This document shows, in pieces, positions 9,009 to 17,376 of a stretch of DNA of 64,000 nucleotides. Both the position numbers and the translations under genes were made by a program. Under the pieces are notes generated by a model, which had not been told where the DNA came from, searched no databases, and saw only the letters and a program-made list of their open reading frames with translations. The DNA lies in the NCBI GenBank assembly GCA_963621575.1, contig CAVFEH010000001.1, forward strand, positions 1-64,000, in the 5' to 3' direction. Origin of the DNA: UBA1724 sp963621575 (GTDB lineage Bacteria; Verrucomicrobiota; Lentisphaeria; Oligosphaerales; Oligosphaeraceae). The stretch's first letter is position 1. Every line of letters starts with the position of its first letter.

Positions 9009-9641
9009 TCAGGAGTGTTTTTTTCCCTTCTCCTCCAGACGCCGCAACACCGCCTCCTGCTTGGCCAGCTTCTTCAGCTGGGGCTCCGCCGCCTTCTTCT
9101 CCTCGGCGGAGAGGTGGTCGTAGAAGAGCTTGCCGTCCAGGTGGTCGATCTCATGCTGCAGGCACCGCGCCAGCAACCCGCCGCATTCGGCGGTGAATTC
9201 CTCGCCGTCCAGAAGCCTCGCGCGGAGGGTGACGGTGGCAGGGCGGGTCACATGGCCGTCCACGCCGGGAAGGCTCAGGCATCCCTCCTCTGAGGTGCTG
9301 GTCTCTTCGCCGCAGGCCACAATCTCCGGATTCACCAGCACCACCGGCATCCGGCTTTCCAACATCAGCTCGCCTGGCAGGGCGCCAGGACGGCTCCGGC
9401 GGCTTTCGGGATCCACTGTCATCAGCGCAATCATCCGGGTGTTCACACCTACCTGGGGGGCCGCCAGGCCAACGCCCGCGACCTCGCTTTCCAGCAGGGA
9501 GCGCATGAGCTCCTTCCCAAAGGCCTTCACCTCCGGAGTGATCTCCGCCACGGGAGGCGATACGGCACGCAATGCGGGGTTGCCGTAGGCGACAATCCGC
9601 AAGGGACGACCCTTCATGAGCTGCTTCAGAAATTCAAACAT
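9009..9641 (-). CDS. def: Peptide deformylase
   Basis: 210 residues. Removes the formyl group from the N-terminal methionine of new proteins; metal-dependent, cytoplasmic. All three motifs are intact: GVGLAAPQVG (56-65), EGCLSLP (119-125, metal ligand Cys121) and HEIDH (163-167, two His ligands and the catalytic Glu). The C-terminus is longer than in E. coli and ends in a Lys/Glu-rich helix. It follows metG by 175 bases, a fitting neighbour since both act on initiator methionine. No ribosome binding site is visible before the ATG. Confidence 0.95.
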   Translation of the reverse strand: MFEFLKQLMKGRPLRIVAYGNPALRAVSPPVAEITPEVKAFGKELMRSLLESEVAGVGLAAPQVGVNTRMIALMTVDPESRRSRPGALPGELMLESRMPVVLVNPEIVACGEETSTSEEGCLSLPGVDGHVTRPATVTLRARLLDGEEFTAECGGLLARCLQHEIDHLDGKLFYDHLSAEEKKAAEPQLKKLAKQEAVLRRLEEKGKKHS

Positions 9642-9816
9642 AGGCTTGTGGTTCTTTGAGCACGCCGCTCCCGAAATGGGGGATGCGGACCGAAAACCTC
9701 ATAATTTAACCCCAAACAGCAAAGCCGCCTGGCGGCGCGCGCAGGAAGACGCACCGTCGCCAGACGGCCATGGGAGGGAGAGCCGGCGCCCCGATGGCGG
9801 GCGCCTTTTCCCAAGG

Positions 9817-11373
9817 CTATGCCTTGGTTTCCTCGAGCTTGATTCGGGGGAAGAGGGAGCCGGGGATGGTGGTGACGGCGGCGCCGTCTCCGAGCTGGTT
9901 CCAGAGGGTAAGGGTGCCCATGGAGGGCACGACCTTGTCATTCGAGACGCCAATGGCCTTCCGGAGCTCCGCCATCTTGGTGGGCATGACGGGGAAGAGG
10001 AGTCCGCTGGTGACGCGGAGGGCCTCGGCGGTGTTTCGCAGGACTCGTCCCAGGGAGGCTGTGTCGCCGCTCTTGGCCATGGCCCAAGGCTTCATGGCAT
10101 CGAAGTACCGGTTGGTGGCGGCCACGGCGCCCATGATGTCCGCGATGCCGCGGTCCAGCTGCATGTTCCGGATGGCGTTCTCCCAGGAGGCGGCCGCCTT
10201 GTGGCAGGCCTCGATCATTTCGGACTCGTCCGCAGTGGGCTCGCAGGCGCAGGGGAGTTTCCCGTCGAAGTTCTTCACCACCATGGTGCACATGCGGGAG
10301 AGGAGGTTTCCCAGGTTGTTGGCCAGATCCGCGTTGTAGCGGGTGACGAAGGACTCCTCGGAGAAGTTGGCGTCTTGCCCAAGGGACATGGCCGCCATCA
10401 GGAAATAGCGCAGCGCATCCACGCCGTATTTGTCCGCCATGTCCATGGGATTGACCACATTGCCCACGGACTTGGACATCTTTTGGTCGGCGATGAGCCA
10501 CCAGCCGTGGGCGAAGACGGTCTTGGGCAGGGGCAGGCCCATGGCCATGAGCATGGTGGGCCAGTAGACGGTGTGGGTGGTCAGGATGTCCTTCCCGATG
10601 AGGTGGAAGTTTGCGGGCCACCAGGTCTTGAACTCCTCGTCGTCGTGCAGGTATCCCACGGCGGAGATGTAGTTGACCAGGGCGTCGAACCAGACGTAGG
10701 TCACGTAGTCGTGGTCGAAGGGCAGTTCGATGCCCCAGGAGAGGCGGGTCTTGGCGCGGGAGATGCAGAGGTCGTCCAGGGGCTGCTTCAGGAAGCCCAG
10801 GGTCTCCTGGCGGCGGTTGGCGGGACGGATGAAATCGGGATTCTCCTGGATGTGCCGGATGAGCTGCTCCTGGTAGGCGCTCATCTTGAAGAAGTAGTTC
10901 TTCTCCACCAGGGTGTCAACCTTTCGGCCGCATTCGGGGCAGCAGCCGTCCTTCAGGTCCTTGTCGGTGAAGTAGCGTTCGCAGCCCACGCAGTAGTTGC
11001 CCACGTAGTCGGCCTGGTAGATGAGCTTCCGGTCCCAGAGGTCCTGGAGGATTTTCTGGACCACCACGATATGGCGCTCCTCGGTGGTGCGGATGAAGTC
11101 GTCGTTGCTGATATTGAGGCGCTTCCAGAGATCCTGGAAGCGGGTCACATAGAGGTCGCAGTGCGCCTGGGGAGTGGAGCCGTTCTTCTTGGCGGCCTGC
11201 TCCACCTTCTGGCCATGCTCGTCGGTGCCTGTGAGGAAATGGACCGGTTCGCCCAGCAGGCGGTGGCAGCGGGAGAGCACATCGCCCAGGATGGTGGTGT
11301 ATGCGTGCCCGATGTGGGGCTTGTCGTTCACATAGTAGATGGGCGTGGTCAGATAGAAGTTTTTGTCGGACAT
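9817..11373 (-). CDS. metG: Methionyl-tRNA synthetase
   Basis: 518 residues; attaches methionine to elongator and initiator tRNA-Met. Class I motifs PHIGH (19-23) and KMSKS (298-302). A single zinc knuckle lies between: Cys128, Cys131, Cys145 and Cys148. The protein ends after the anticodon-binding helices and lacks the C-terminal tRNA-binding (EMAP-like) domain found in many longer MetRS. The stop codon lies within a short perfect palindrome (CCAAGGC-TAT-GCCTTGG at 9811-9827), and a second GC-rich hairpin follows (9783-9805). Neither has a clear T-run, so transcription may continue into def. Confidence 0.95.
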   Translation of the reverse strand: MSDKNFYLTTPIYYVNDKPHIGHAYTTILGDVLSRCHRLLGEPVHFLTGTDEHGQKVEQAAKKNGSTPQAHCDLYVTRFQDLWKRLNISNDDFIRTTEERHIVVVQKILQDLWDRKLIYQADYVGNYCVGCERYFTDKDLKDGCCPECGRKVDTLVEKNYFFKMSAYQEQLIRHIQENPDFIRPANRRQETLGFLKQPLDDLCISRAKTRLSWGIELPFDHDYVTYVWFDALVNYISAVGYLHDDEEFKTWWPANFHLIGKDILTTHTVYWPTMLMAMGLPLPKTVFAHGWWLIADQKMSKSVGNVVNPMDMADKYGVDALRYFLMAAMSLGQDANFSEESFVTRYNADLANNLGNLLSRMCTMVVKNFDGKLPCACEPTADESEMIEACHKAAASWENAIRNMQLDRGIADIMGAVAATNRYFDAMKPWAMAKSGDTASLGRVLRNTAEALRVTSGLLFPVMPTKMAELRKAIGVSNDKVVPSMGTLTLWNQLGDGAAVTTIPGSLFPRIKLEETKA

Positions 11374-11399
11374 CGTCTTTGTCTCGGGCTCTTGCGGGG

Positions 11400-11451
11400 G
11401 AAAAGAAGCGGGGCCGCCGGCACTTTGGAAAGCCGTTGTGTCAGGCGGCCC
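11400..11451 (-). terminator. Probable terminator after the ABC-2 permease gene
   Basis: Inverted repeat GGGCCGCC (11411-11418) / GGCGGCCC (11444-11451) with a long loop. On the minus strand it is followed by CGCTTCTTTTCC. It lies between the permease stop and the metG start. The tail is not a pure T-run, so termination strength is uncertain. Confidence 0.5.
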
Positions 11452-11481
11452 GGAAGGGGAGTGGCTGGAAGGGGAGGGCGG

Positions 11482-12897
11482 TTAGACGTTCTGCCTGCCT
11501 GCCTCGCGGTTCCAGAAGAGGAGGATCGCCAGGAGGGTCAGCATGGCGTTCATGCAGAGCACATAAGCCACGCTGTAGCCCATGTAGACCCTGGGGATGC
11601 CGGCCTCGCGGTTGTTGACGGAGGAATCGAAGTCCTGGCTGGAGAGGGCGTCGGCCATCCAGAAGAGCTGCCAGTTGGGGATGGCCGCGTAGACGGCGTT
11701 GACGACCCAGTTGCCACTGGTGGGCACAGGATTCCGGTAGGTGCCGCCGGCGGGCATCTTCGGGGGGTTGGGGGAACGGCGGAAGACCACTGCATCCAGG
11801 TTCTCGCCTTGCTTGCGCTGGGCATCCGCGTAATCGCCCAGCGCGTGGTAGGTCCAGGCCCCTGTCTTGACGGTATACACGGCCATGCGCTGGGCTCGGC
11901 CATGCAGGTCGTTCACATCATGGCACCAGCCATTGCCGTCCTTCCAAACCGCCACGGGATCCTCGCCCAGGGCAGGCAATGGCACGCTGGAGGGATCGTC
12001 GGTCCACACCACGAAGTCGCCCAGGGATTCCGCGGTCTGCGGGGCGTCCCAGGCCTCGATGTCCGCCAGCTCCCTCGGGGAGAATTGATACTGTGCCACC
12101 CACAGCTGCTCTTTTCCGGGGGGCGGAGTGCGCTGCCAGGGCTCTTTCGTGTTGCGCCCCAGCACATAGTCGCTCATGAGGCCCAGCATGAAGATGGCGC
12201 CGCACAGCAGGAGATTTGGAACCAGGCGGAAGCGCGTGGAAAGCGCGGTGGCCATGGTGCCCATGGACCAGCTGGAGAAGGTCACCAGCAGCAGGGCGGG
12301 GATCACGCGGAAGGCCAGTCCCACCCGGTGTCCATCGGAGGTCTTGAAGTGTCCGATGACCGCGAAGGCCAGCAGCACCACCATCAGCGCAATCACGGCG
12401 GCGCTGCAGAAGGAGGAACGGGTCACGTAGTTGTAGGCGCCGGCGATGGCGATGGCGATGGCGATGGCCACGAAGTAGCCATAGAACATGAAGTTGTCAA
12501 TCCAGAACTGGTCTGTGGCGGAACGCAGCGCGATGAGGGTGGCCGTGCCGGTGATGACGCAGAAGACGGTGAGCGCCGCCGCAATCCCCAGAATCTTCGC
12601 CACAATGAAGACCGGGCGCTGCACGGGCTTCGACAGCAGCAGCAACGCCATGCCGTTGTCAATTTCCCGGCTGATGGCATAGCTGGCGATCATGATGGCC
12701 AACCCCCATCCGAAGACCATCATGGTGGCAATGGAACTGTCCACGACCAGCTTTTCCTGCGCAAAGAAGACGAAGAGCGTCAGGATGGGATAGAATCCGA
12801 TCAGCACCAGCGCGGAGAGCAAGACCAGCAGGAAGATGGGTTCCCGGAGGCTTTCGCGGAAGGTGTTCTTGGCGATTTGGTAGAGGGACGTGAACAT
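11482..12897 (-). CDS. ABC-2 type transporter permease with large extracytoplasmic domain
   Basis: 471 residues from the ATG giving MFTSLYQIAKNTFRESLREP, a start typical of ABC-2 permeases (amphipathic helix before the first membrane helix). Around six membrane helices lie in residues 20-240, a soluble domain of about 190 residues follows, and a last helix lies near the C-terminus (YVLCMNAMLTLLAILLFW). The long loop before the last helix is typical of permeases of unknown substrate in PVC bacteria. No ATP-binding subunit is encoded next to it. Starts farther upstream in the frame add only a Pro-rich stretch. Substrate unknown. Confidence 0.78.
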   Translation of the reverse strand: MFTSLYQIAKNTFRESLREPIFLLVLLSALVLIGFYPILTLFVFFAQEKLVVDSSIATMMVFGWGLAIMIASYAISREIDNGMALLLLSKPVQRPVFIVAKILGIAAALTVFCVITGTATLIALRSATDQFWIDNFMFYGYFVAIAIAIAIAGAYNYVTRSSFCSAAVIALMVVLLAFAVIGHFKTSDGHRVGLAFRVIPALLLVTFSSWSMGTMATALSTRFRLVPNLLLCGAIFMLGLMSDYVLGRNTKEPWQRTPPPGKEQLWVAQYQFSPRELADIEAWDAPQTAESLGDFVVWTDDPSSVPLPALGEDPVAVWKDGNGWCHDVNDLHGRAQRMAVYTVKTGAWTYHALGDYADAQRKQGENLDAVVFRRSPNPPKMPAGGTYRNPVPTSGNWVVNAVYAAIPNWQLFWMADALSSQDFDSSVNNREAGIPRVYMGYSVAYVLCMNAMLTLLAILLFWNREAGRQNV

Positions 12898-13191
12898 GTA
12901 CGGGGAGAAGGAGGGAGGAGGGGAAGGAGCAAGGAGGATGCTTGGCAAGGGCTACGCAGGCAAAACCCTGCGCGGAAATCTACCGGCGCGTGCGCTAGGC
13001 GCGCTCACAATGCCGCGTCAAGTACCGCCGGTAGGCGGCAGAAATCAGGAAACGGTATGGGGGCGCAGCCTCCCGCCTTTAGGACGGTATCGGTGCCGGC
13101 GTCAGAAAATGGCGGAGGAGCGCCGCAGGCGCCGGCGCCGCCAGTCCCGGACCATGAGCGGCCCGCTGCTCAAGGACTCGCGCGAAACAGA
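12898..13191. other. Intergenic region with short GC-rich inverted repeats
   Basis: No supportable gene. It holds several short GC-rich inverted repeats, for example CGCAGG/CCTGCG near 12956-12973 and CCGCC/GGCGG near 13028-13042. An open plus frame of 101 codons runs through it but is Arg-rich, antisense to both neighbours and without a ribosome binding site. Confidence 0.4.
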
Positions 13192-13707
13192 CTAGTTTTT
13201 CAGGCTGTTCTCGTTGAACTGTTTCCTGACTTCCTTGAAGGTGCGGCAGAGGCTGGGCTGATCCAGGATGTCCTCCATGGTGCGGGCGTTGTATTCCCAG
13301 TTGTCGCTGTCCACGGTCATGACGCGGAAGTTCTGGCGGGCCATGTCGGCGAATTCGGCGGGCACGCAGTTCTGGTCGCCAAGGATGACGACGGTGCGGG
13401 GATTGAGATACTGGATGAGGTCCTGGAAGCGGCTGACGCTGACGGTCTCCACATCGTGGCGGGGCGCGGTGATGAAATAGAACTGGGATGCCTTTTCACC
13501 GGCGGGGGCGGGAGTGAAGAGGAAGATGGGCTGCTTGGTGCGCTCCTGACAGATCTCCGCCAGAATGCGGGGCTCCATGTAGTTTCCGGTGATGATGAGG
13601 GTCTTGACCCGTGCGCGGGAGGTCTTGCGGAAGAGGGCGCAGGAGGTCCCCATGAGAAGGAGGCACAGGAGGGAGGGCAGAGCCAAATGGGAAAGGAGTT
13701 TCTTCAT
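13192..13707 (-). CDS. Small lipoprotein of unknown function
   Basis: 171 residues. A lipoprotein signal (positively charged start, hydrophobic core, lipobox LMGTSC with Cys at about 23) predicts lipid anchoring in the envelope. The mature part has alternating strands and helices (KTLIITGNY, RTVVILGDQN, FRVMTVDSDNWE) that look like a Rossmann-type fold; the GNY and GDQN turns resemble the periplasmic substrate-facing repeats of cell-wall-binding families, but no family is assigned with confidence. It lies 294 bases upstream of the orphan permease and diverges from the formyltransferase gene. Start supported by the clear signal peptide; no Shine-Dalgarno. Confidence 0.7.
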   Translation of the reverse strand: MKKLLSHLALPSLLCLLLMGTSCALFRKTSRARVKTLIITGNYMEPRILAEICQERTKQPIFLFTPAPAGEKASQFYFITAPRHDVETVSVSRFQDLIQYLNPRTVVILGDQNCVPAEFADMARQNFRVMTVDSDNWEYNARTMEDILDQPSLCRTFKEVRKQFNENSLKN

Positions 13708-13908
13708 CAGAGGAGGTCCGTTTTTCGTTCCAGGGATTCAAGAGGCAAAACAGAATGCTGTATACTATGGACGCAAACAGAAAAGTTGCTCGTGCCTGCC
13801 GCGTTTTTTTTAGTCGTGTGGTCCGCTTCCTCCGCCAGGCAGACGCATCCCGCGGGGCCACGGGCGCCACGGAATCCCGCTTTTTCCTTCTTCTTGCCAC
13901 TTTTCACG

Positions 13909-14823
13909 ATGGAACTCAAGCCACTGCTCCCTCACGCGTCCTCCCCGCAACCCCCGCGATGCGCCATCTTCCTCTCCGGAAGCGGCAGCAATGCCGAGGA
14001 GATCCTCCGGCGCCTCCGAAAGGACCAGGACGCAGGAAAGACGCCCTTCCAGGTGCGCTGTCTGGTTACCGACGCCCCCGAGACCAGCCGCGCCAGGGAG
14101 TTGGGACGGCTCTTCGATCTCCCCGTGGTGGAGGAGGATATCCGCGCTTTCTATCACGCCCGCGGAGAAAGCCGTGTCTCCCTCATGACCGATGCCGGAC
14201 GGCGGATCCGCGAGGAGTGGACGCAGTGTCTCCGGGAAAAGCTGGCCCCCATGGAACTCTCTTTCGGGGTCTTCGCCGGTTTCGTCCCCCTCACCAATCT
14301 CACCGCCGACCTCCCCTGCCTCAATGTCCATCCCGGCGATTTGACCTATTTCAAGGACGGGTTGCGGCATTTGGTGGGACTCCACCAGATCCCCGTGGAA
14401 CGGGCGATCCTGGAGGGGCTGGATTGGCTGCGCTCCAGCGTGATCCTGGCGACTCCCGTCACCGGAAAGGGCGAGGACATGGATGGCGGCCCCCTCCTGG
14501 GAATCTCCCCCGCCATGCCCATGGAGGTCTCTGGGGAACAGCTGGCCTGCTTTTGGCAGATCGCCGCCGCCCGCCCCGCAAAACGTCCCGCAGGCGGCTT
14601 CCGCGACGCCCTGGAGGAGTTTGCCTGCCAGAAACAAAATGAACTCAAGGCCGCCGGCGACCTGGTGGTCTTCTATCCCACGATCTGCGATTTCGCCGCG
14701 GATCGATACTACGTCGACGCAACAGGGAAGCTCTTCTTCCGGCACGCCCCATGCCACTTCCTCCCCATTGAAACCGTGGAACAGGGGAAGGACGGCGCCC
14801 GGGAACTGCTCTTCGCGCACTAA
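13909..14823 (+). CDS. PurN-like formyltransferase-family protein
   Basis: 304 residues. N-terminal SGSGSN (23-28) matches the phosphate-binding turn of glycinamide ribonucleotide formyltransferases. LNVHPGDL (Asn139, His141) matches their catalytic NxH, and GKGEDMDGGP (Asp190/Asp192) their catalytic Asp. Spacing is near normal, but the protein is about 100 residues longer than PurN, with an extra helical insert (about 75-115) and a C-terminal extension of about 90 residues. The substrate may therefore differ from the purine pathway. It is the only clear plus-strand gene before 57 kb and converges on the HipA-like gene. A possible -10 (TATACT, 13761-13766) lies 140 bases upstream. No Shine-Dalgarno. 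Confidence 0.72.
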   Translation: MELKPLLPHASSPQPPRCAIFLSGSGSNAEEILRRLRKDQDAGKTPFQVRCLVTDAPETSRARELGRLFDLPVVEEDIRAFYHARGESRVSLMTDAGRRIREEWTQCLREKLAPMELSFGVFAGFVPLTNLTADLPCLNVHPGDLTYFKDGLRHLVGLHQIPVERAILEGLDWLRSSVILATPVTGKGEDMDGGPLLGISPAMPMEVSGEQLACFWQIAAARPAKRPAGGFRDALEEFACQKQNELKAAGDLVVFYPTICDFAADRYYVDATGKLFFRHAPCHFLPIETVEQGKDGARELLFAH

Positions 14824-14888
14824 GGGGATATCGGCGAAAGAGGCCCCCCGGGGGGCTTGTCTGCGCCGCCCCCCCCGGAAAAAGAATA

Positions 14889-16028
14889 TCACGGCTCCTC
14901 GAGGAGCATTGCAACCCGTCGCCGGATTGCGGACTCTGTCAACGCCAGCCGCTCCGCAGGAAGGTTGTATCTGCGGTGCCTTAAAAAACGGAAGTCCAGG
15001 AGCTTCCGGAGGGCGTTCTTGCGCTCGTGGGTCAGGGTCTTTCGTGCTTCGCCGACAAAGTCGTCGTAGACACAGGGCATTTGGGTCTTGGCGTATTTCA
15101 AGAAGCTCTTTTGGTCCTTCAGGGCATTGGGGCCCGCGAAGTTGAAGAGGCTGTTTCCGTGGTCGAAGAGGGGCGCAGGCGCGACAATCTGGTTGGTGTG
15201 GCTATCCACCAGGAATCCGAAATTCCCGTAATGCCGATCCGTATTGAAGACCAGGGCGTCGAAGAGGATCATGTCGTCCAGGGCGCTGGTGAATCGACCG
15301 CCCATGCTATCATAGTATTCCCGGACCGCCTGCATGCCGCCAGTCCGGACAATGCGCCCAACGGGCACGAAGGAGCGGTCCATGTTGGTGAAGAGCTCGC
15401 AGGTGGAGCAGAGGATGCCTTTCCAGCGGGAGAGACCGTATGGCACGGCGTCCACGCCGAGGACCCCCGCGACCTGGCTGGCGTAGAATTCGGAATAGGG
15501 CTCGTTCCCGGCATTGGAGGCGCCCATCGTGCCGCCCTTGAAGAGGAAGATCCTGCCGTCTAACCGACGCCAGCACTTGGGCAACATGCCATTTGTGGTG
15601 AATTCGGGACTGGACGAAATCCCCGAGATGTCGCTGCTGCCATAGCCCGTGAAGGCGATCTGCCCCAGCACGCGGCTGAAGCGGTTGTCGAAGAGGTTCA
15701 CGGCATCGAAGGTATCGCGGCTGCCTTCCTCTTTCACCCAATAGCAGTCATTCAGACTCAGTCCCTTGGAGACCTGGAGAAGATCCAGGGGGCGGTTCGC
15801 GCTTAGCCCCAAGGCGGAAAGGAGGTTGTCCACGTATGCGCGGTTCTTGGGGATGGACCGATGACGAATCCAGGACTCCAACCCCCGCGGAGTGACCTCA
15901 AGGAGATCCAGCGGCAGAAAGGCGCGGTTCTCTTCATGCGTCCCCAGAACGCAGAGGGAGGCTTCTGCGCCACCCACCACGGAAAAATCCACGAGGGGGC
16001 GGTCAAAATGCATGAGGCTGTAGTTCAT
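14889..16028 (-). CDS. HipA-fold Ser/Thr kinase domain protein (no HipB partner)
   Basis: 379 residues. HipA-type kinase marks: FLFKGG with the probable ATP-binding Lys164, FNTDRHYGNFGF with catalytic Asp264 and metal-binding Asn269, and LFDHGNSL with Asp289 of the metal-binding DFG equivalent. HipA kinases in toxin-antitoxin pairs phosphorylate aminoacyl-tRNA synthetases or other targets and are neutralised by a HipB DNA-binding partner. Here there is no helix-turn-helix gene on either side: the antiporter is upstream and the formyltransferase converges downstream. The N-terminal 100 residues do not match the short HipS-like region clearly. It may be a stand-alone regulatory kinase rather than a toxin. 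Confidence 0.78.
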   Translation of the reverse strand: MNYSLMHFDRPLVDFSVVGGAEASLCVLGTHEENRAFLPLDLLEVTPRGLESWIRHRSIPKNRAYVDNLLSALGLSANRPLDLLQVSKGLSLNDCYWVKEEGSRDTFDAVNLFDNRFSRVLGQIAFTGYGSSDISGISSSPEFTTNGMLPKCWRRLDGRIFLFKGGTMGASNAGNEPYSEFYASQVAGVLGVDAVPYGLSRWKGILCSTCELFTNMDRSFVPVGRIVRTGGMQAVREYYDSMGGRFTSALDDMILFDALVFNTDRHYGNFGFLVDSHTNQIVAPAPLFDHGNSLFNFAGPNALKDQKSFLKYAKTQMPCVYDDFVGEARKTLTHERKNALRKLLDFRFLRHRRYNLPAERLALTESAIRRRVAMLLEEP

Positions 16029-16061
16029 GGGAGGGTTTGTTGCGCCGGGTGTCGCATCCCC

Positions 16062-17036
16062 CTACTGCATGCAGAGGTACGCCACATATCCGGCGTAGCC
16101 GGTCAGGAGGGCGGCGCCTTCCCAGCGGCGGATGCTCCGTCCGGTGTAGGACATGACCATGAGGGCGGCAGCGAAGGCGACCATGGCGATCAAGTCGACG
16201 CTCTGGATGCCTGCTGCCTGGAAAGGGCTGATAAGGGGTGCGATCCCCAGAATGCAGAGAATGTTGAAGATGTTGGAGCCCACCACATTGCCCACGGCGA
16301 TGTCGTCCTCGCCGCGGATCGCTGCCACGGCGGAGGTGGCCAGCTCGGGAAGACTTGTCCCCACCGCCACGATGGTCAGGCCAATCACCGCATCGGAGAC
16401 ATGACAGAGCTTCGCCACCACAATGGCGCCATTCACAAAGAACTTCGCGCCAACCACGAGCCCCGCCAGGCCCACAAGCACCAGCAACACCGCACCCCAG
16501 AGGGGCATGGGACGCCTGGCCGCGGGGGATTCTCCAGCAGGGCAGGGTGACACTGCGGGGGACGCGGAGCCTGCGCGCTCCTTCAGGGCATCCCGCAATT
16601 GCTTGCCCAAGTAGACGGCGAAGCCCAGCAACAACACCGCAGCCTGCCAACGGGTCATGCCGTGGCTCGCGGCCACGAAGAGCAACAGTACAATCGAGGT
16701 GAGGATCATCACCGGGGTGTCGAAGAAGAGCATCCCGCGGTTGACCTTCATGGGGGTGATCACTGCGGCCAGTCCTAAAATCAACCCGATGTTGCAGATG
16801 TTGGATCCTACGACATTTCCCAGGCTGATGTCCCCCGCACCTCCAAGCGCCGCCTGGATGCTCACCACCAACTCCGGCGCACTGGTCGCCGAGGACACCA
16901 GCGTGAGGCCAATAATCACCGACGGAATCCGCAGCGCCTCCGCGATCCGCACTCCGCCCTTTACCAACAAATCGGCCCCGCAACACAAAAAAACAAGGCC
17001 AACAAGCCCCAAAAGGATGGAAATCGTCGCGGACAT
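16062..17036 (-). CDS. Calcium/sodium antiporter, CaCA family (YrbG-like)
   Basis: 324 residues, about ten membrane helices. The two inverted alpha-repeats that form the ion pathway are clear: GLTLVSSATSAPEL with GNVVGSNICN, and GLTIVAVGTSLPEL with GNVVGSNIFN. The family exchanges Ca2+ (or K+) for Na+ across the inner membrane. In a cell that also has a Na+-pumping decarboxylase (50.9-54.9 kb) a sodium gradient would be available to it; that link is inference. The start MSATISILLG puts the first helix at the N-terminus; a longer frame upstream adds only Pro/Cys-rich residues. A 33-base gap separates it from the HipA-like gene. Confidence 0.9.
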   Translation of the reverse strand: MSATISILLGLVGLVFLCCGADLLVKGGVRIAEALRIPSVIIGLTLVSSATSAPELVVSIQAALGGAGDISLGNVVGSNICNIGLILGLAAVITPMKVNRGMLFFDTPVMILTSIVLLLFVAASHGMTRWQAAVLLLGFAVYLGKQLRDALKERAGSASPAVSPCPAGESPAARRPMPLWGAVLLVLVGLAGLVVGAKFFVNGAIVVAKLCHVSDAVIGLTIVAVGTSLPELATSAVAAIRGEDDIAVGNVVGSNIFNILCILGIAPLISPFQAAGIQSVDLIAMVAFAAALMVMSYTGRSIRRWEGAALLTGYAGYVAYLCMQ

Positions 17037-17206
17037 AAACGGTGTGATAAGGGATGTGGAGGGGGTTGGAATGGCGCCGCAGCAGGCGGAAGAAAGCGGC
17101 AGGGGGACACGGGGAGGGCAGCCCCCCGTCCTTTGGATGTTCTGCAGGCATTGCCTCGTTTTTCCCAAGCGGCGGTTCCGGCGTCTGCGCCAGTCCGTAG
17201 AATGTA

Positions 17207-17238
17207 AAATCCCGCACCGGAATCAAACCGGCGCGGGA
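17207..17238 (-). terminator. Probable terminator after the beta-helix gene
   Basis: Near-perfect inverted repeat TCCCGCACCGG / CCGGCGCGGGA (one mismatch) with loop AATCAAA. On the minus strand it is followed by ATTTTACATT. It lies about 140 bases past the stop of the beta-helix protein gene and before the antiporter start. Confidence 0.6.
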
Positions 17239-17376
17239 GCATTCGTTCGCTTGGGGAAGGAAGGCAGGGAATAGAGGAACCCGGAACTCCCGACTTGCGG
17301 GCGCCGGTACCTTGGCCGGCGTCCGAAATTCCTCATTCCTCATTCACCCGGGAAAAAGGACCGCACGGGCCATTTT

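Noticed and set aside
12890..13195. A 101-codon Arg-rich plus frame
   Set aside because: Lies between two minus-strand genes, has no ribosome site, and its sequence is what GC-rich non-coding DNA gives.
9616..13908. A very long open frame on the plus strand running into the formyltransferase gene
   Set aside because: It is antisense to metG, the ABC-2 permease and the lipoprotein gene, all of which have clear family motifs. Long open antisense frames are expected at this GC content. Only the part from 13909 is a gene.
14889..16028. HipBA toxin-antitoxin pair
   Set aside because: Only a HipA-like kinase is present; no antitoxin frame was found on either side.
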